64,000 nucleotides of DNA from assembly GCA_048267965.1 (NCBI GenBank), contig JBLWWK010000007.1, forward strand, positions 76,961 to 140,960, read 5' to 3'. Made by a program: the position numbers and the translations under genes. Below the pieces are notes generated by a model. It saw only the letters and a list, made by a program, of their open reading frames with translations, ran no database searches and was not told the origin of the DNA. Origin of the DNA: GCA-2705995 sp048267965. GTDB lineage: Bacteria > Bacteroidota > Bacteroidia > Flavobacteriales_G > Salibacteraceae. Below, piece by piece: positions 26,389 to 35,671 of this stretch (within the stretch, counting starts at the first letter, position 1; each line of letters begins with the position of its first letter).

Positions 26389-27232
26389 GCCAATTGTTTT
26401 GTACTACAAAAATGGGTGCGAAATCATGATGGTAGGCCGATAACATACGGGGAGAATCGAACTCACCAGAAACGATCATTTCTTGAATTTCTGCCGAACT
26501 TTTAACTAAACTTTGAACGGTGTTTAAGCACATCCAGTTGAGTTTTGGGCGAATTGAAAAAGAGGTAAATCCATACTTTTCAATAAATGCTTTCCATTCG
26601 TGTTGAAAAAGCCAAACTCCTTTTTTACAATGCTGATTTATTCCGGTAGGAACCCGTTGATGATTTTCATTAAAATGATAAAACAGTTTACCTGGTAAAT
26701 GCGCTAGAGAAGTAATTGAAGTAACTTGTTGTTGCTCTAAAAATTCTTGGGCTTTTGGGTGGTGAATAAGCGGGAGTTGATGAGAAAGCACCCTTTTAAC
26801 CTTAATATCGAGCCTGTCTTTGGCGTTTGGGCCGAGAAAATGGTGTTGTTCGGTTCCGTTTCCAAAGCAGAGATAAAACTTTACCGCCAATTCTAAATGA
26901 TACACCGTTTCGGTAGGCAGATGCTCAAATACAAAGTCGAGCTCACCCAACGTGGTTTTATCATCTTTTAGCTGAATTCCCTTGCCTAACACCCGAAAGT
27001 GAGGATGAGCCTCAAGAGCGAAAGCAAGAATTTCTTCTGCGAAAAACCCTAACCGATTTCGGTGGTTAATTGATAATGAGTGGGGTAAGATTGATGCGTT
27101 TTTTTCGGCATACTTTATGATTAAGCCCAGCAACCACGCTGCTTTTAGATTGTTTTTATGAAGAGCAAGGGTAGGTGTTTCGCCTATCCATTTGAGGTTT
27201 TTTATGAGTGTATTTTTAACAATTTCGACCAA
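26360..27232 (-). CDS. DUF1853 family protein
   Basis: 290 residues. The segments RLGFFAEEILAFALEAHPHF, TTLGELDFVF, VYHLELAVKFYLCFGN, FLGPNAKDRLDIKVKRVLSHQL and KLFYHF match the DUF1853 family. The pattern GExDF ... HLExAVKF resembles the D...ExK core of PD-(D/E)XK nucleases, so a nuclease-like fold is possible; function is unknown. It overlaps the TonB-like gene tail to tail by 29 bp. Confidence 0.82.
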   Translation of the reverse strand: MVEIVKNTLIKNLKWIGETPTLALHKNNLKAAWLLGLIIKYAEKNASILPHSLSINHRNRLGFFAEEILAFALEAHPHFRVLGKGIQLKDDKTTLGELDFVFEHLPTETVYHLELAVKFYLCFGNGTEQHHFLGPNAKDRLDIKVKRVLSHQLPLIHHPKAQEFLEQQQVTSITSLAHLPGKLFYHFNENHQRVPTGINQHCKKGVWLFQHEWKAFIEKYGFTSFSIRPKLNWMCLNTVQSLVKSSAEIQEMIVSGEFDSPRMLSAYHHDFAPIFVVQNNWPNSPKSEKS

Positions 27233-27288
27233 AGCGTGGAAAAGAATTTTTGATGGATTACAGAACTTCGTTAACCAAAGTTATCAAC

Positions 27289-27906
27289 ATGTCATTTGTA
27301 AATAAGCTTCTTGAAAAAATAATTCCTAAGAAGGTAGACGAAACGGGCGCACCGATTTTGGCACCAGTGCTTAGCGAATCTATTGAGCGCTCTTCTGTTT
27401 ACAACGCTAACTACAATGGCTGGATAGAATCTAAGGCATACATACCTACTGTTACGCTTGTGCGTAACGCTTATGAATTCAAGAAAATTGGCACAGATTT
27501 TCACGTGAATTTGCACATTTTTAATTCGAAACATAGCAATGGCTTTTACTTCACTTTCAACGAATCGTTCGGTAAAGATGAGTTTACGTTTTTGTTCGAT
27601 TTCTTAAAAAACAGAGTGCTAGGTCTCAATTATTACCTCTACACTTCGAAAAGAGAAATCAGCGAGCGTCCGAATCATATTCACGAAGTAGAAATGCATT
27701 ACTTAAAACCGAAGCGGAGTCGGGTTCCTACCGATAAAAAACACCAAGAATACGGTAATGTGCTAATCGAGCATGTGAAAATTGACGATGTTTCAAGTTA
27801 CATCAAACTGATGGCGCACGTTTATACCGATTCTAATTTTGAGCACCCGAAAGATTTTAATCGTCTTACCGATTACTTGTTCAGAACAACGGGCATAACT
27901 CAATAA
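27289..27906 (+). CDS. Conserved hypothetical protein
   Basis: 205 residues from ATG 27289 (an upstream in-frame ATG at 27253 would add 12 residues; neither has a clear promoter box). No signal peptide. Mixed alpha/beta soluble protein with aromatic-rich strands (NGFYFTFNESFGKDEFTFLFDFLKN) and a basic middle. No recognised family. The genome word at 27723 encodes VPT. Confidence 0.6.
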   Translation: MSFVNKLLEKIIPKKVDETGAPILAPVLSESIERSSVYNANYNGWIESKAYIPTVTLVRNAYEFKKIGTDFHVNLHIFNSKHSNGFYFTFNESFGKDEFTFLFDFLKNRVLGLNYYLYTSKREISERPNHIHEVEMHYLKPKRSRVPTDKKHQEYGNVLIEHVKIDDVSSYIKLMAHVYTDSNFEHPKDFNRLTDYLFRTTGITQ

Positions 27907-27940
27907 ACTTCGTACCTTAGAGCGGTTAAAATAGATTTCT

Positions 27941-28276
27941 ATGAAAAAAATTGTACTTCTTTTCACTTTAGTGCTTTTCGGATTGGGAGCAATGGCTCAA
28001 GAATTTCCAGGAGTTTATAAAAGCGCAGACGCAACGCTCACCATTAAAGCAGCCGATCAAACTTTGGTAGGTTCAATCATTGTAGAAGGAACCGAATACT
28101 CGTTGAGAGGAAAAGTAGACCCGACTAGTAATGTTGCTTATTTAGAAGTAGTTACTGCTGATGGTAAAAAAGTGGGTGATTTAACCGTTACAGCTAACGC
28201 TGAAGGGGTTACCGCTAAAACTTCTAACTTAGAAGACCATACGTTTCCTGCTCGATTTAAATTAGTGAAGCAGTAA
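27941..28276 (+). CDS. Small secreted protein, uncharacterised
   Basis: 111 residues: cleavable signal peptide (VLFGLGAMAQ, cut before EF), then a ~90-residue beta-rich domain beginning FPGVYKSADATLTIK. The pattern recalls small lipocalin-like or DUF-type periplasmic domains, but no family is clear. Followed by its own terminator. Confidence 0.6.
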   Translation: MKKIVLLFTLVLFGLGAMAQEFPGVYKSADATLTIKAADQTLVGSIIVEGTEYSLRGKVDPTSNVAYLEVVTADGKKVGDLTVTANAEGVTAKTSNLEDHTFPARFKLVKQ

Positions 28277-28301
28277 TTTTACCGAAAAAAATAATTTAAA
28301 G

Positions 28302-28334
28302 ACTCCTAGTGGTTTTTCCGCTAGGAGTTTTTTT
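28302..28334 (+). terminator. Intrinsic terminator
   Basis: 11-bp stem (28302-28312 with 28318-28328, one G-U), loop of five T, followed by a run of seven T. Confidence 0.88.
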
Positions 28335-28389
28335 ATGCCTTACTGGATAGCTTATTCTACTTTCGCGTAGAGATAAATTAGTAGTTAGA

Positions 28390-29022
28390 ATGAATAAACA
28401 AGTTTCTTTAGGTTTAAATGTAGTGCTGCTTTTGGCAGTAGTAGTGTTGTATGTTTTAGAATTTGGCGGAAGCAAAGAGTCAGCAACGGTTAATTCTTCG
28501 AGAGAAAAGGTAGAACAAATGGTAGATTCTGCAACAACTGCCCAGAGCAAAGAGTTGTCTCAAATTGTAGCCTTTATTAATACCGATTCCATCTTTGCTA
28601 ACTATCAGCTAGCTATAGATATGCGTACAGAGTTAGAAAGCGAAGAGAAAAGGTTAACGCAGCAGCTAAGAAATGAAGAGAGCGCTTTTCAACAAGAGTA
28701 CCAACGTTTGCAGCAAAAAGCACCTACCATGAGCCAATTTGAAGGTAGAATGGCAGAGCAAGATTTGCTAGAAAAGCAACAAGCGCTTGTGCAGCTAGAA
28801 GAAAGATTATCGAGGAAATTAATTACCTTAGAACAGTCTAAAAACGAAGAACTTAATTTAGATATTCGCGCGTTTTTAGAAAAGTATACCGAGAATAAAC
28901 CTTATGAAGTAGTGTTAAGCTACAACGAAATGGGGATTATTCGTTGGGGAGACCAACGCTTAGATATCACTAGTGAGGTAATTGAATTAATGAATCAGGC
29001 TTACGCTAAAGAACAAGAATAA
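28390..29022 (+). CDS. OmpH/Skp-like family protein
   Basis: 210 residues. N-terminal hydrophobic segment (~7-24) serving as signal anchor or uncleaved signal, then a FINTDSIFANYQL start typical of OmpH proteins, a coiled coil of about 90 residues (LESEEKRLTQQLRNEESAFQ onwards) and a closing VVLSYNEMGIIRW. Skp/OmpH proteins escort outer membrane proteins through the periplasm. Stop and the next start are adjacent. Confidence 0.85.
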   Translation: MNKQVSLGLNVVLLLAVVVLYVLEFGGSKESATVNSSREKVEQMVDSATTAQSKELSQIVAFINTDSIFANYQLAIDMRTELESEEKRLTQQLRNEESAFQQEYQRLQQKAPTMSQFEGRMAEQDLLEKQQALVQLEERLSRKLITLEQSKNEELNLDIRAFLEKYTENKPYEVVLSYNEMGIIRWGDQRLDITSEVIELMNQAYAKEQE

Positions 29023-29583
29023 ATGGTAGAAGCAGAGATTAAAAAGCAGCAGAACATAATTGAGTATGTTCTTTATATGTTTCACACAGAGGATCTCTTG
29101 CGCTCTCACCACTTAAATCCCAATCATATATCAGAATATCTTCTCGATAAATCGGATAAACCGTATAAAGAGAAAATAGAGCTCAAGAAGTGGTACATCG
29201 AAACCATAGAAAATATGGAAAGAGAGAGTATTCAACAAAGTGGGCATCTGTCTGATGTTATCGAAGTGATAGGCGAACTTTCTTATTTGCACACTTCCTT
29301 AATGAATGTTTTTCAAGACAAAGAATACATAGGTCTTTGGGAAAAAGCGTATCCGAACATTATAGAGTTGGCAAAGAAAACCAATGGGCAAACACAAAAT
29401 CCTATTGAATTATGCTTCAATGGCATTTACGGTGTATTGGTGTTGCGCTTAAAGAAACAAGAAGTAAGCAGCGAAACGTTAGCCGCTGTAGAAACCTTCT
29501 CTAATTTGTTGCGTTTGCTCGGTAGAAAGTATCAAGATATTCGTGAAGGAAGATTGCGTTTTCCTTCTAGTATGAATAACTAA
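29023..29583 (+). CDS. DUF4924 family protein
   Basis: 186 residues, soluble, mainly helical. NIIEYVLYMFHTEDLLRSHHL at the start is the family hallmark. Function unknown; the family is restricted to Bacteroidota as far as I know. Starts immediately after the OmpH-like stop, so co-translated. Confidence 0.82.
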   Translation: MVEAEIKKQQNIIEYVLYMFHTEDLLRSHHLNPNHISEYLLDKSDKPYKEKIELKKWYIETIENMERESIQQSGHLSDVIEVIGELSYLHTSLMNVFQDKEYIGLWEKAYPNIIELAKKTNGQTQNPIELCFNGIYGVLVLRLKKQEVSSETLAAVETFSNLLRLLGRKYQDIREGRLRFPSSMNN

Positions 29584-29602
29584 AAATCAAAAACCATTTT
29601 CT

Positions 29603-30466
29603 ATGAAAATTTACCCGGTTCCTACAGGTAACTTTAAACTGGATGGAGGCGCTATGTTTGGCGTTGTTCCGAAATCTCTTTGGGAAAGAACCAATCCGGC
29701 AGACGAAAACAATATGTGCAGTTGGGCTATGCGCTGCATGCTTATTGAAGATGGCGACCGGCTAACGCTCATCGATACAGGAATGGGCAACAAACAATCG
29801 GATAAATTTTTTGGCTATTATTACCTGCACGGAAACGATAGTTTAGATGGCTCTTTACAACAATTGGGTTTTTCTAGAGACGATATTACCGATGTGTTTT
29901 TAACGCATTTGCATTTCGATCACTGTGGTGGAGCTATTGAGTACAATGCCGATAAATCTCGCTTACAACCAGCCTTTAAAAATGCTCACTTTTGGAGCAA
30001 CGCAGACCACTGGCAATGGGCCACAAAACCCAACGCACGAGAAAAAGCTTCTTTCTTACCCGAAAACATTTTACCCATGGAAGAAAGTGGTCAGCTTAAA
30101 TTTATCGATACACCGTCTTCAGATTTTCTGCAAAATTCTGATCTCGGCTTTGATCTGTTTTTTGCGAACGGACATACAGATAAACAAATGATTCCGTATA
30201 TCAATTACAAAGGGAAAACCATTGTTTTTGCTGCAGATTTATTGCCTTCTACAGGGCATATTCCTTTGCCCTACGTAATGGGTTACGATACGCGACCTTT
30301 GCTTACGTTAGACGAAAAGCAAAAGTTTTTGAACAATGCTGCAGACCATGGGCATTACATTTTCTTAGAGCACGATGCTCAAAACGAATTATGCACGGTA
30401 AAGCATACTGAAAAGGGCGTTCGGTTAGATGAAACGTTTTCTTTCAGCGAAGTTTTTGGAAATTAA
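29603..30466 (+). CDS. Metallo-beta-lactamase-fold hydrolase
   Basis: 287 residues. The metal-binding motif THLHFDHCGG, a later His in FANGHTDKQM, Asp in FAADLLPS and terminal EHD give the full di-metal site. Resembles the lactonase/quorum-quenching subgroup in overall layout, but substrate is not predictable. The genome word at 29617 encodes VPT five codons into the protein. Confidence 0.88.
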   Translation: MKIYPVPTGNFKLDGGAMFGVVPKSLWERTNPADENNMCSWAMRCMLIEDGDRLTLIDTGMGNKQSDKFFGYYYLHGNDSLDGSLQQLGFSRDDITDVFLTHLHFDHCGGAIEYNADKSRLQPAFKNAHFWSNADHWQWATKPNAREKASFLPENILPMEESGQLKFIDTPSSDFLQNSDLGFDLFFANGHTDKQMIPYINYKGKTIVFAADLLPSTGHIPLPYVMGYDTRPLLTLDEKQKFLNNAADHGHYIFLEHDAQNELCTVKHTEKGVRLDETFSFSEVFGN

Positions 30467-30483
30467 TAAGCCTTATATAGATT

Positions 30484-30515
30484 TTGAATTCGCTCATCTT
30501 TTTGGGTGAATTCAA
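30484..30515. terminator. Hairpin after the hydrolase gene
   Basis: 12-bp stem (30484-30495 with 30504-30515, two G-U pairs) with an ATCTTTTT loop but no T-tract after it; it sits just before a stronger terminator and may stabilise the mRNA end. Confidence 0.4.
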
Positions 30516-30526
30516 CAGAAAAAAGT

Positions 30527-30559
30527 AAAAGACTTCGGAATTATAAGCCGAAGTCTTTT
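30527..30559. terminator. Bidirectional intrinsic terminator
   Basis: 12-bp stem (30527-30538 with 30548-30559) with A- and T-tracts; the right arm lies inside the last codons of the convergent acyltransferase gene. Confidence 0.85.
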
Positions 30560-32304
30560 TTCAAATCATTTACGGTTTGCTCGGGTAAATCATTCATGTC
30601 GAGAATCATTAAACCGTCTAGTGCGCTGCCAAATTTTGGGTCTACGTTAAAACCGATAATTCGGGCATTTTGCTTCATGTATTTCTTTAAAAGTACGGGG
30701 ATGTTATACCGTTCGGGCTCAATTTCTTGAATAAACTTGTCGAGCGATTTAAAATCGGCTTTCGAAGCGTCTACCAAGGCTTCTTCGTCTACCCTGCGGT
30801 TTTTAATTCTGAATTTCTTTCTCGGGGTAACCAATGCTGCAAAATCATGGCGGTAAAAATTCTTTTTAATAAAGCCAATCATTAAACTTTGAGACAGCTT
30901 AGAATAGCGATTGCTAATACTCACAGGTCCCATTAAATAAGTGTATTCTGGGTTTTTGAGTAAGAAATAAATAATCCCTTTCCACAACAGAAAAAGAGGC
31001 AACATTTTGCGTTGATACTCGGCTCGAATAAACGATCTGCCCAACTCAACAGTTTCGCGTAAAATGGGTTTGAATTTTCGTTTAATCTTAAATAGGCTAA
31101 AGGTGTAAAAGCCGCGCTTTCCGTACTTGGCCATAATGTCGTTGCCTTTACCTAGACGATAAGCACCTACAATTTCGTGCGCTTCTCGATCCCAAATAAA
31201 TAGATGATGATAGTACAAATCATACTCATCTAAATCGATTTTGCGATTGGTTCCTTCTTCCATTGCACGAAAAGTGATTTCTCGCAAGCGGCCAATTTCT
31301 GTAAGAATATTAGGGATATCGGTGTGGAATGCGATAAACAAATCGAACTCTGCTTGTTGGTGAATGCGCAATCCTTTTTCGTTGAGAACTCGAATTTCTT
31401 CTTGTAGTAAATCGGTAGGAACCGCATCTACAATTATTTCGGGCTTTTTAAGAGCACGAAGACTCGGGCGGTAAAACTTCTTTACATCGAGTGGAGAACC
31501 CAGTGCGTACGTTTTTGCACGAAGAAAACGACCCATTTGCTTATAATCTTCAAACTCTGCAATGGTTTTGCTAGCAATGGGTTTACCAATGCGAACCCGA
31601 ACGGTTTTATTCTTTTTATTGAATAATTCTGAAGGGAGTTTGGCGGTTCTTAATGTAGGATGAAGCGTGCTCAACACCTGAAACATAAAACTGTTAGAAC
31701 CGTGAAAGAAAATTGGTATAACAGGAACTTGAGATTTATGAATGAGTTTTAAAACGCCAGGTTGCCATTCGCGATCAGAAACGGTTTTGGCATTGGTTTG
31801 AAAAGAAGAAACCTCGCCTGCTGGGAAGGTTCCTAACGGATTACCATTTTTTAAATGCGCAATGGCGGTTTTCATTCCCGCCAAGTTCGATTGCAACTCT
31901 TTGCGATCTTCAAATGGGTTTACCGGAATTACTGAATCTTGAATGGGTTCTATTTTCTGAAGTAGAAAATTGCCCATGATTTTGGCCTCTGGTCGGTGCT
32001 GGGTGAGTAGCTGTATTAAAAATAAACCTTCTAACCCTCCGAACGGGTGGTTAGAAATAGTTATAAAAGGACCTTCTTTTGGTAAATGTGCCAAATCTGC
32101 TTCTGAAATCTCGAAGCGAACATTGAGCTCATCGAAAAGCGCTTGGATAAAGTCGTTACAGTTTTTATCTGCATTTTTTTGATAAAATGAATTCACTTTA
32201 TCGATCGAAAGCATCTGCATTAAAAGGGTAACTAAACCAGGAAGTTTTAGCTTGTTTACCTTAGCTGCTTGGGCAAATGATCCGCTGTCTATTAAATCTG
32301 CCAT
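30541..32304 (-). CDS. OlsF-like bifunctional acyltransferase (lyso-lipid O-acyltransferase + N-acyltransferase)
   Basis: 587 residues in two parts. Residues ~60-280 are a PlsC-type acyltransferase with ISNHPFGGLEG and FPAGEVSSF. Residues ~300-587 are a GNAT/hemolysin-like N-acyltransferase (LREITFRAMEEGTNRKID, EIVGAYRLGKG, ELGRSFI). This order of domains matches OlsF, which makes ornithine lipids in Serratia and Flavobacterium in one protein. The amino acid acylated here (ornithine, glycine or serine) cannot be told from sequence. The genome word at 31414 encodes VPT between the domains. Confidence 0.8.
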   Translation of the reverse strand: MADLIDSGSFAQAAKVNKLKLPGLVTLLMQMLSIDKVNSFYQKNADKNCNDFIQALFDELNVRFEISEADLAHLPKEGPFITISNHPFGGLEGLFLIQLLTQHRPEAKIMGNFLLQKIEPIQDSVIPVNPFEDRKELQSNLAGMKTAIAHLKNGNPLGTFPAGEVSSFQTNAKTVSDREWQPGVLKLIHKSQVPVIPIFFHGSNSFMFQVLSTLHPTLRTAKLPSELFNKKNKTVRVRIGKPIASKTIAEFEDYKQMGRFLRAKTYALGSPLDVKKFYRPSLRALKKPEIIVDAVPTDLLQEEIRVLNEKGLRIHQQAEFDLFIAFHTDIPNILTEIGRLREITFRAMEEGTNRKIDLDEYDLYYHHLFIWDREAHEIVGAYRLGKGNDIMAKYGKRGFYTFSLFKIKRKFKPILRETVELGRSFIRAEYQRKMLPLFLLWKGIIYFLLKNPEYTYLMGPVSISNRYSKLSQSLMIGFIKKNFYRHDFAALVTPRKKFRIKNRRVDEEALVDASKADFKSLDKFIQEIEPERYNIPVLLKKYMKQNARIIGFNVDPKFGSALDGLMILDMNDLPEQTVNDLKKDFGL

Positions 32305-32438
32305 ACGTTGAATTAAAAGGTTGAGTGATAATTACCTCAATTGCTTTCAAAACGGGAAATTACGTACAGTAGTGAAAAGAGGGTGTTAAATAAACTAAAA
32401 GCAGAAGTTAATTAAAGTGCACTTTTAGAGTGAGTTAG

Positions 32439-34658
32439 TTATTCAATGTTTTTCTTTTCATAAGCATTTACAAAGGTGATATTCCCTAAATCTGGATAAT
32501 TTAAAAACAAATTTTTGCCTTCTTTTTGCAATTGCTGATCGTTAAAACCAATGATGGTTAAATCTGCATCTGCCGATTTTTGATTGATAATTTGCTTTAA
32601 GTCGTTTTCAACTTGGTGGGGAATTAACTCAATGTTTCGAGCCGAAATCGGTAATCGGCCATCTTTCACCAATTCTAACATTTCTTTTCTTTTTTCTTGA
32701 AAACTGCCTTCAGGATAGAAACTGAATATTTTGATAAATCCGTTTTTCCATTCTGGGTGGCCCAACATGATATAGGCAATCAAAATCATCAAATTCGCAT
32801 TGATGTAATCTTCAGAAGAAATCCAGATATGAATTTCTCGGTGGTATCCGAAACCGCGCAATGTGCTGCGCAATATGCAAACATCAAACTCAGTAGCATT
32901 TAGTAATTCGTAATTTTCTATGGCTATGTCTAACGTATCGGGTTCTTGATCTGAAAACTCGTACAACATCAAATTGTTTCCTTTTCCTGAAACACCCGAA
33001 AGTTGTACAGATTGCGCAATAGCAGATGTGTAACTTGGTGATATAATGGTGTCTAAGAAGATTCTGCTATTGGTTCCTTCCGTTAAATGAAGCAGTCTGT
33101 CTTTTATTTCTTTGCTTTCTTGATACGTGGTTTTGTTGAGAAAGCCTTCTATGAAATGAATGTAGGTGCCGAATCCGTATTTGTGAGACATCCATCTCAC
33201 TAAATCGAGAGCCGATCTGCGTTTAAAGCTATCTTTTGAAATGCTTATAATAAAGGGGCGCCAGCTATCTTCGGCAAAAACAGAGTCTCTACTTTGAATA
33301 TATACTTGCAACTGGCGGCTCACTTGAAACAACAAACCTTTAAATAAATTAACCAGATCTCGCTTGTTTTTGTGGAGGGATCCTACCCAGAAATAGATGC
33401 CCACCATAATGGCGATAGACAAGGCTGCGTAACCAAAATTCATTTTAAACATGAGGTAAAAACACAGCGCAGCACCAAATAAAGAGAAGTACCATTTGCT
33501 TCTAAAAGTGGGGCGATACGAAGGATCTGCAGCAAAATGTTCAAGTAAAGATACTAGGCAAATGGCGCCATAGGTGACCATAAAAAACATCGAAATAATT
33601 TGAGCTACAAAGTCGATATCTCCAATAGCAATAAAGAAAAAGGCGATAGCGCACGTTACCAAAATGGAGTTAACAGGCTCATTGTCTTTTTCTCGTGTTC
33701 GCGCAAACCATTTATTCAGTTGAGCGGGGAAAATAGCATCAGAACCCAGTGCTTGCAAGGTTCTTGGGGCAATCATTACAGAGCCTAATGCAGACGAAAT
33801 ACCCGCAGCAGCTAAGCCAATAGGTATAATAGGACCCCAAACGGCAATTTTTTCCATAATAAGAATGTCGGTGTTGGCTAAATCGTCTAAGCTAGCTGAA
33901 GTAAAAAGTTTAAAGGCAATAGCGATGTAAACTACAATTCCGGTCAAGGTTGCCCACATCGTTCCTTTAGGAATAGAAACCTTCGGGTCTTTTAAGTCTC
34001 CTGATAAGCCCAATCCTGCTGCAATACCAGTAAAAGCGGGAAAAATAATTGTGAAAACATAGAAGAAATCGTCAGGGTTTTCGGTAGTGGCAAAAATGTT
34101 GGTGCTCGGTGTAGAATACTCACTGCCAATGAAAAACATAAAAAGAGAAACGAAAAGAACTAAAACCACTCCATACAGAGCTTTTACGCCTAGATTGGCG
34201 CCTTTTGTGAGCATTAAAAACGTGAGCAAAAGCATAACAGAAAGACCCAAAACCCGATTGTTGAGGTAAATTCCATATTGATCGAAAAGTAAATCTCGCA
34301 AAGGCTCAACCGCTACTACAAAAGCAATAATGTAAAAAGCCACACTGATGGCTTGCGAAAGAAAAAGGGCAATTCCGATGGCTGAGCCAATTTTTAATCC
34401 GAAAGACCGCGAAATCATGTAATAAGCACCGCCACCTTCTACTTTTTGGTTGGTAGCAATTTCTGCCACTGCCAAAGCGGTAGGAACCGTAACCAAATGG
34501 CCAATGATAATGATAAGCAAAGCTCCGAAAAGTCCTGTATTACCTACAGCGTAACCAAAACGGAGAAATAAAATAGCACCCAAAATGGTAGAAACGGCCG
34601 TCATGAACACCGGTAAAGTGCCCATGGTTTTTATCGTCTTTTGAATTTCTTGTTTCAT
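32439..34658 (-). CDS. Cation-chloride-cotransporter-like APC permease
   Basis: 739 residues. Residues ~15-440 hold about 12 transmembrane helices with LGAILFLRFGYAVGNTGLFG near the start and GGGAYYMISRSFG, features of bacterial relatives of Na-K-Cl cotransporters within the APC superfamily. Residues ~450-739 are a soluble tail with LNKTTYQESKEIKDRLL and a Usp-like closing section. Transported ions are unknown. Genome word at 34479 encodes VPT. Confidence 0.85.
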   Translation of the reverse strand: MKQEIQKTIKTMGTLPVFMTAVSTILGAILFLRFGYAVGNTGLFGALLIIIIGHLVTVPTALAVAEIATNQKVEGGGAYYMISRSFGLKIGSAIGIALFLSQAISVAFYIIAFVVAVEPLRDLLFDQYGIYLNNRVLGLSVMLLLTFLMLTKGANLGVKALYGVVLVLFVSLFMFFIGSEYSTPSTNIFATTENPDDFFYVFTIIFPAFTGIAAGLGLSGDLKDPKVSIPKGTMWATLTGIVVYIAIAFKLFTSASLDDLANTDILIMEKIAVWGPIIPIGLAAAGISSALGSVMIAPRTLQALGSDAIFPAQLNKWFARTREKDNEPVNSILVTCAIAFFFIAIGDIDFVAQIISMFFMVTYGAICLVSLLEHFAADPSYRPTFRSKWYFSLFGAALCFYLMFKMNFGYAALSIAIMVGIYFWVGSLHKNKRDLVNLFKGLLFQVSRQLQVYIQSRDSVFAEDSWRPFIISISKDSFKRRSALDLVRWMSHKYGFGTYIHFIEGFLNKTTYQESKEIKDRLLHLTEGTNSRIFLDTIISPSYTSAIAQSVQLSGVSGKGNNLMLYEFSDQEPDTLDIAIENYELLNATEFDVCILRSTLRGFGYHREIHIWISSEDYINANLMILIAYIMLGHPEWKNGFIKIFSFYPEGSFQEKRKEMLELVKDGRLPISARNIELIPHQVENDLKQIINQKSADADLTIIGFNDQQLQKEGKNLFLNYPDLGNITFVNAYEKKNIE

Positions 34659-34768
34659 TGGTTTTCAATATTAACCAAATACTACAACACATTATTTTTT
34701 TATGAGCGAAAAAAGAATCGATGCCATTTTGCGTTTAGAGTAGGCCGTTAAACCAGCCGCAACTTTGC

Positions 34769-34776
34769 TAATTTTG
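34769..34776 (+). promoter_or_regulatory. -7 promoter box
   Basis: TAATTTTG, exact TAnnTTTG, 19 bp before the ATG at 34796. Confidence 0.5.
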
Positions 34777-34795
34777 AATCGTAAAATTGAATGGA

Positions 34796-35668
34796 ATGAA
34801 AGCGAAAATCAGTTGGATCGCCATTTTGTGTTTGTTTCTTGGGCAGAAAGTTGTAGCTCAGTCTGATACGCTTCTTTCTCAATCTTATCTTTTTGCTGAT
34901 TTAGCGTTGAGCCTAAACTCAACCAAAGACGAATTGGTTTCTCCTCTTCTGTATTCTGGGTTGCATACCAGCATTAGAACAGGCTTTGCTCGGCAAACCT
35001 ATAAAAACCGTTGGGCGATTAGCTTTCTGTATTCTACCGGTAATTTGAGCAGCCAAGCAGCTACCGTTCAACGTGAAAAGGCGCCTACCTTACAACGATT
35101 TCAATTACAGTTTAACTATCACTTTATGTTGCCAGCTTTGAGTTTTAACAAATGGCAATTCGGGGTAGGCCCTTACGCAGAATCGTTTTTAGTGTACCGG
35201 AACAATCCTGAATTTGATAACGCTGCTTTTACCTTCGATCATGGAAATCTGCTAGGTATAAGTGGTTTAGCAAGCAGAATTTGGGTGAAAGAAGAAAGGT
35301 CTCGGTCGTTGTGGTTTTTGAAGTGGAAACAAAAGCCACAAAGAATGCAGTGGGACAATCAACTTTCTCTGGGGGCATTGGGTTGGGCTTCAAGACCCAC
35401 CTACCAAACCATTACCAATTATACCGGAAATGAAATTACCCTAGCCGACTTGTTGTATTCTTCTGATAACTTGTTTTTCGGATCAGTAGGGCAGCTGTTT
35501 GCCCTCCATACCCAAAGCTCTCTTGCTTGGGAATTTTTTAACGGAAATCAGCTGAAATTAAATTACCATTGGAATTATTACCGCCTAAAGAATACTTCTC
35601 AAGACGGGCAAAACCAAAGTGAAGGAAGTATGAACCAAGTGAGTATTTCATTCTTTTACGCGCTATAA
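34796..35668 (+). CDS. Putative outer membrane protein, uncharacterised
   Basis: 290 residues from ATG 34796 (a TTG nine bases upstream is less likely, since the ATG gives a clean signal peptide ending VVAQ). The mature part has amphipathic strands with many aromatic residues and ends in VSISFFYAL, compatible with a beta-barrel closing strand. No recognised family. 3 bp upstream of an S41 peptidase lipoprotein, likely co-transcribed. Confidence 0.6.
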   Translation: MKAKISWIAILCLFLGQKVVAQSDTLLSQSYLFADLALSLNSTKDELVSPLLYSGLHTSIRTGFARQTYKNRWAISFLYSTGNLSSQAATVQREKAPTLQRFQLQFNYHFMLPALSFNKWQFGVGPYAESFLVYRNNPEFDNAAFTFDHGNLLGISGLASRIWVKEERSRSLWFLKWKQKPQRMQWDNQLSLGALGWASRPTYQTITNYTGNEITLADLLYSSDNLFFGSVGQLFALHTQSSLAWEFFNGNQLKLNYHWNYYRLKNTSQDGQNQSEGSMNQVSISFFYAL

Positions 35669-35671
35669 ATC

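Noticed and set aside
32412..32423. AAAGTGCACTTT palindrome after the permease gene
   Set aside because: Stem without a proper loop or T-tract; a 12-bp palindrome in AT-rich DNA is not strong evidence of an operator or terminator.
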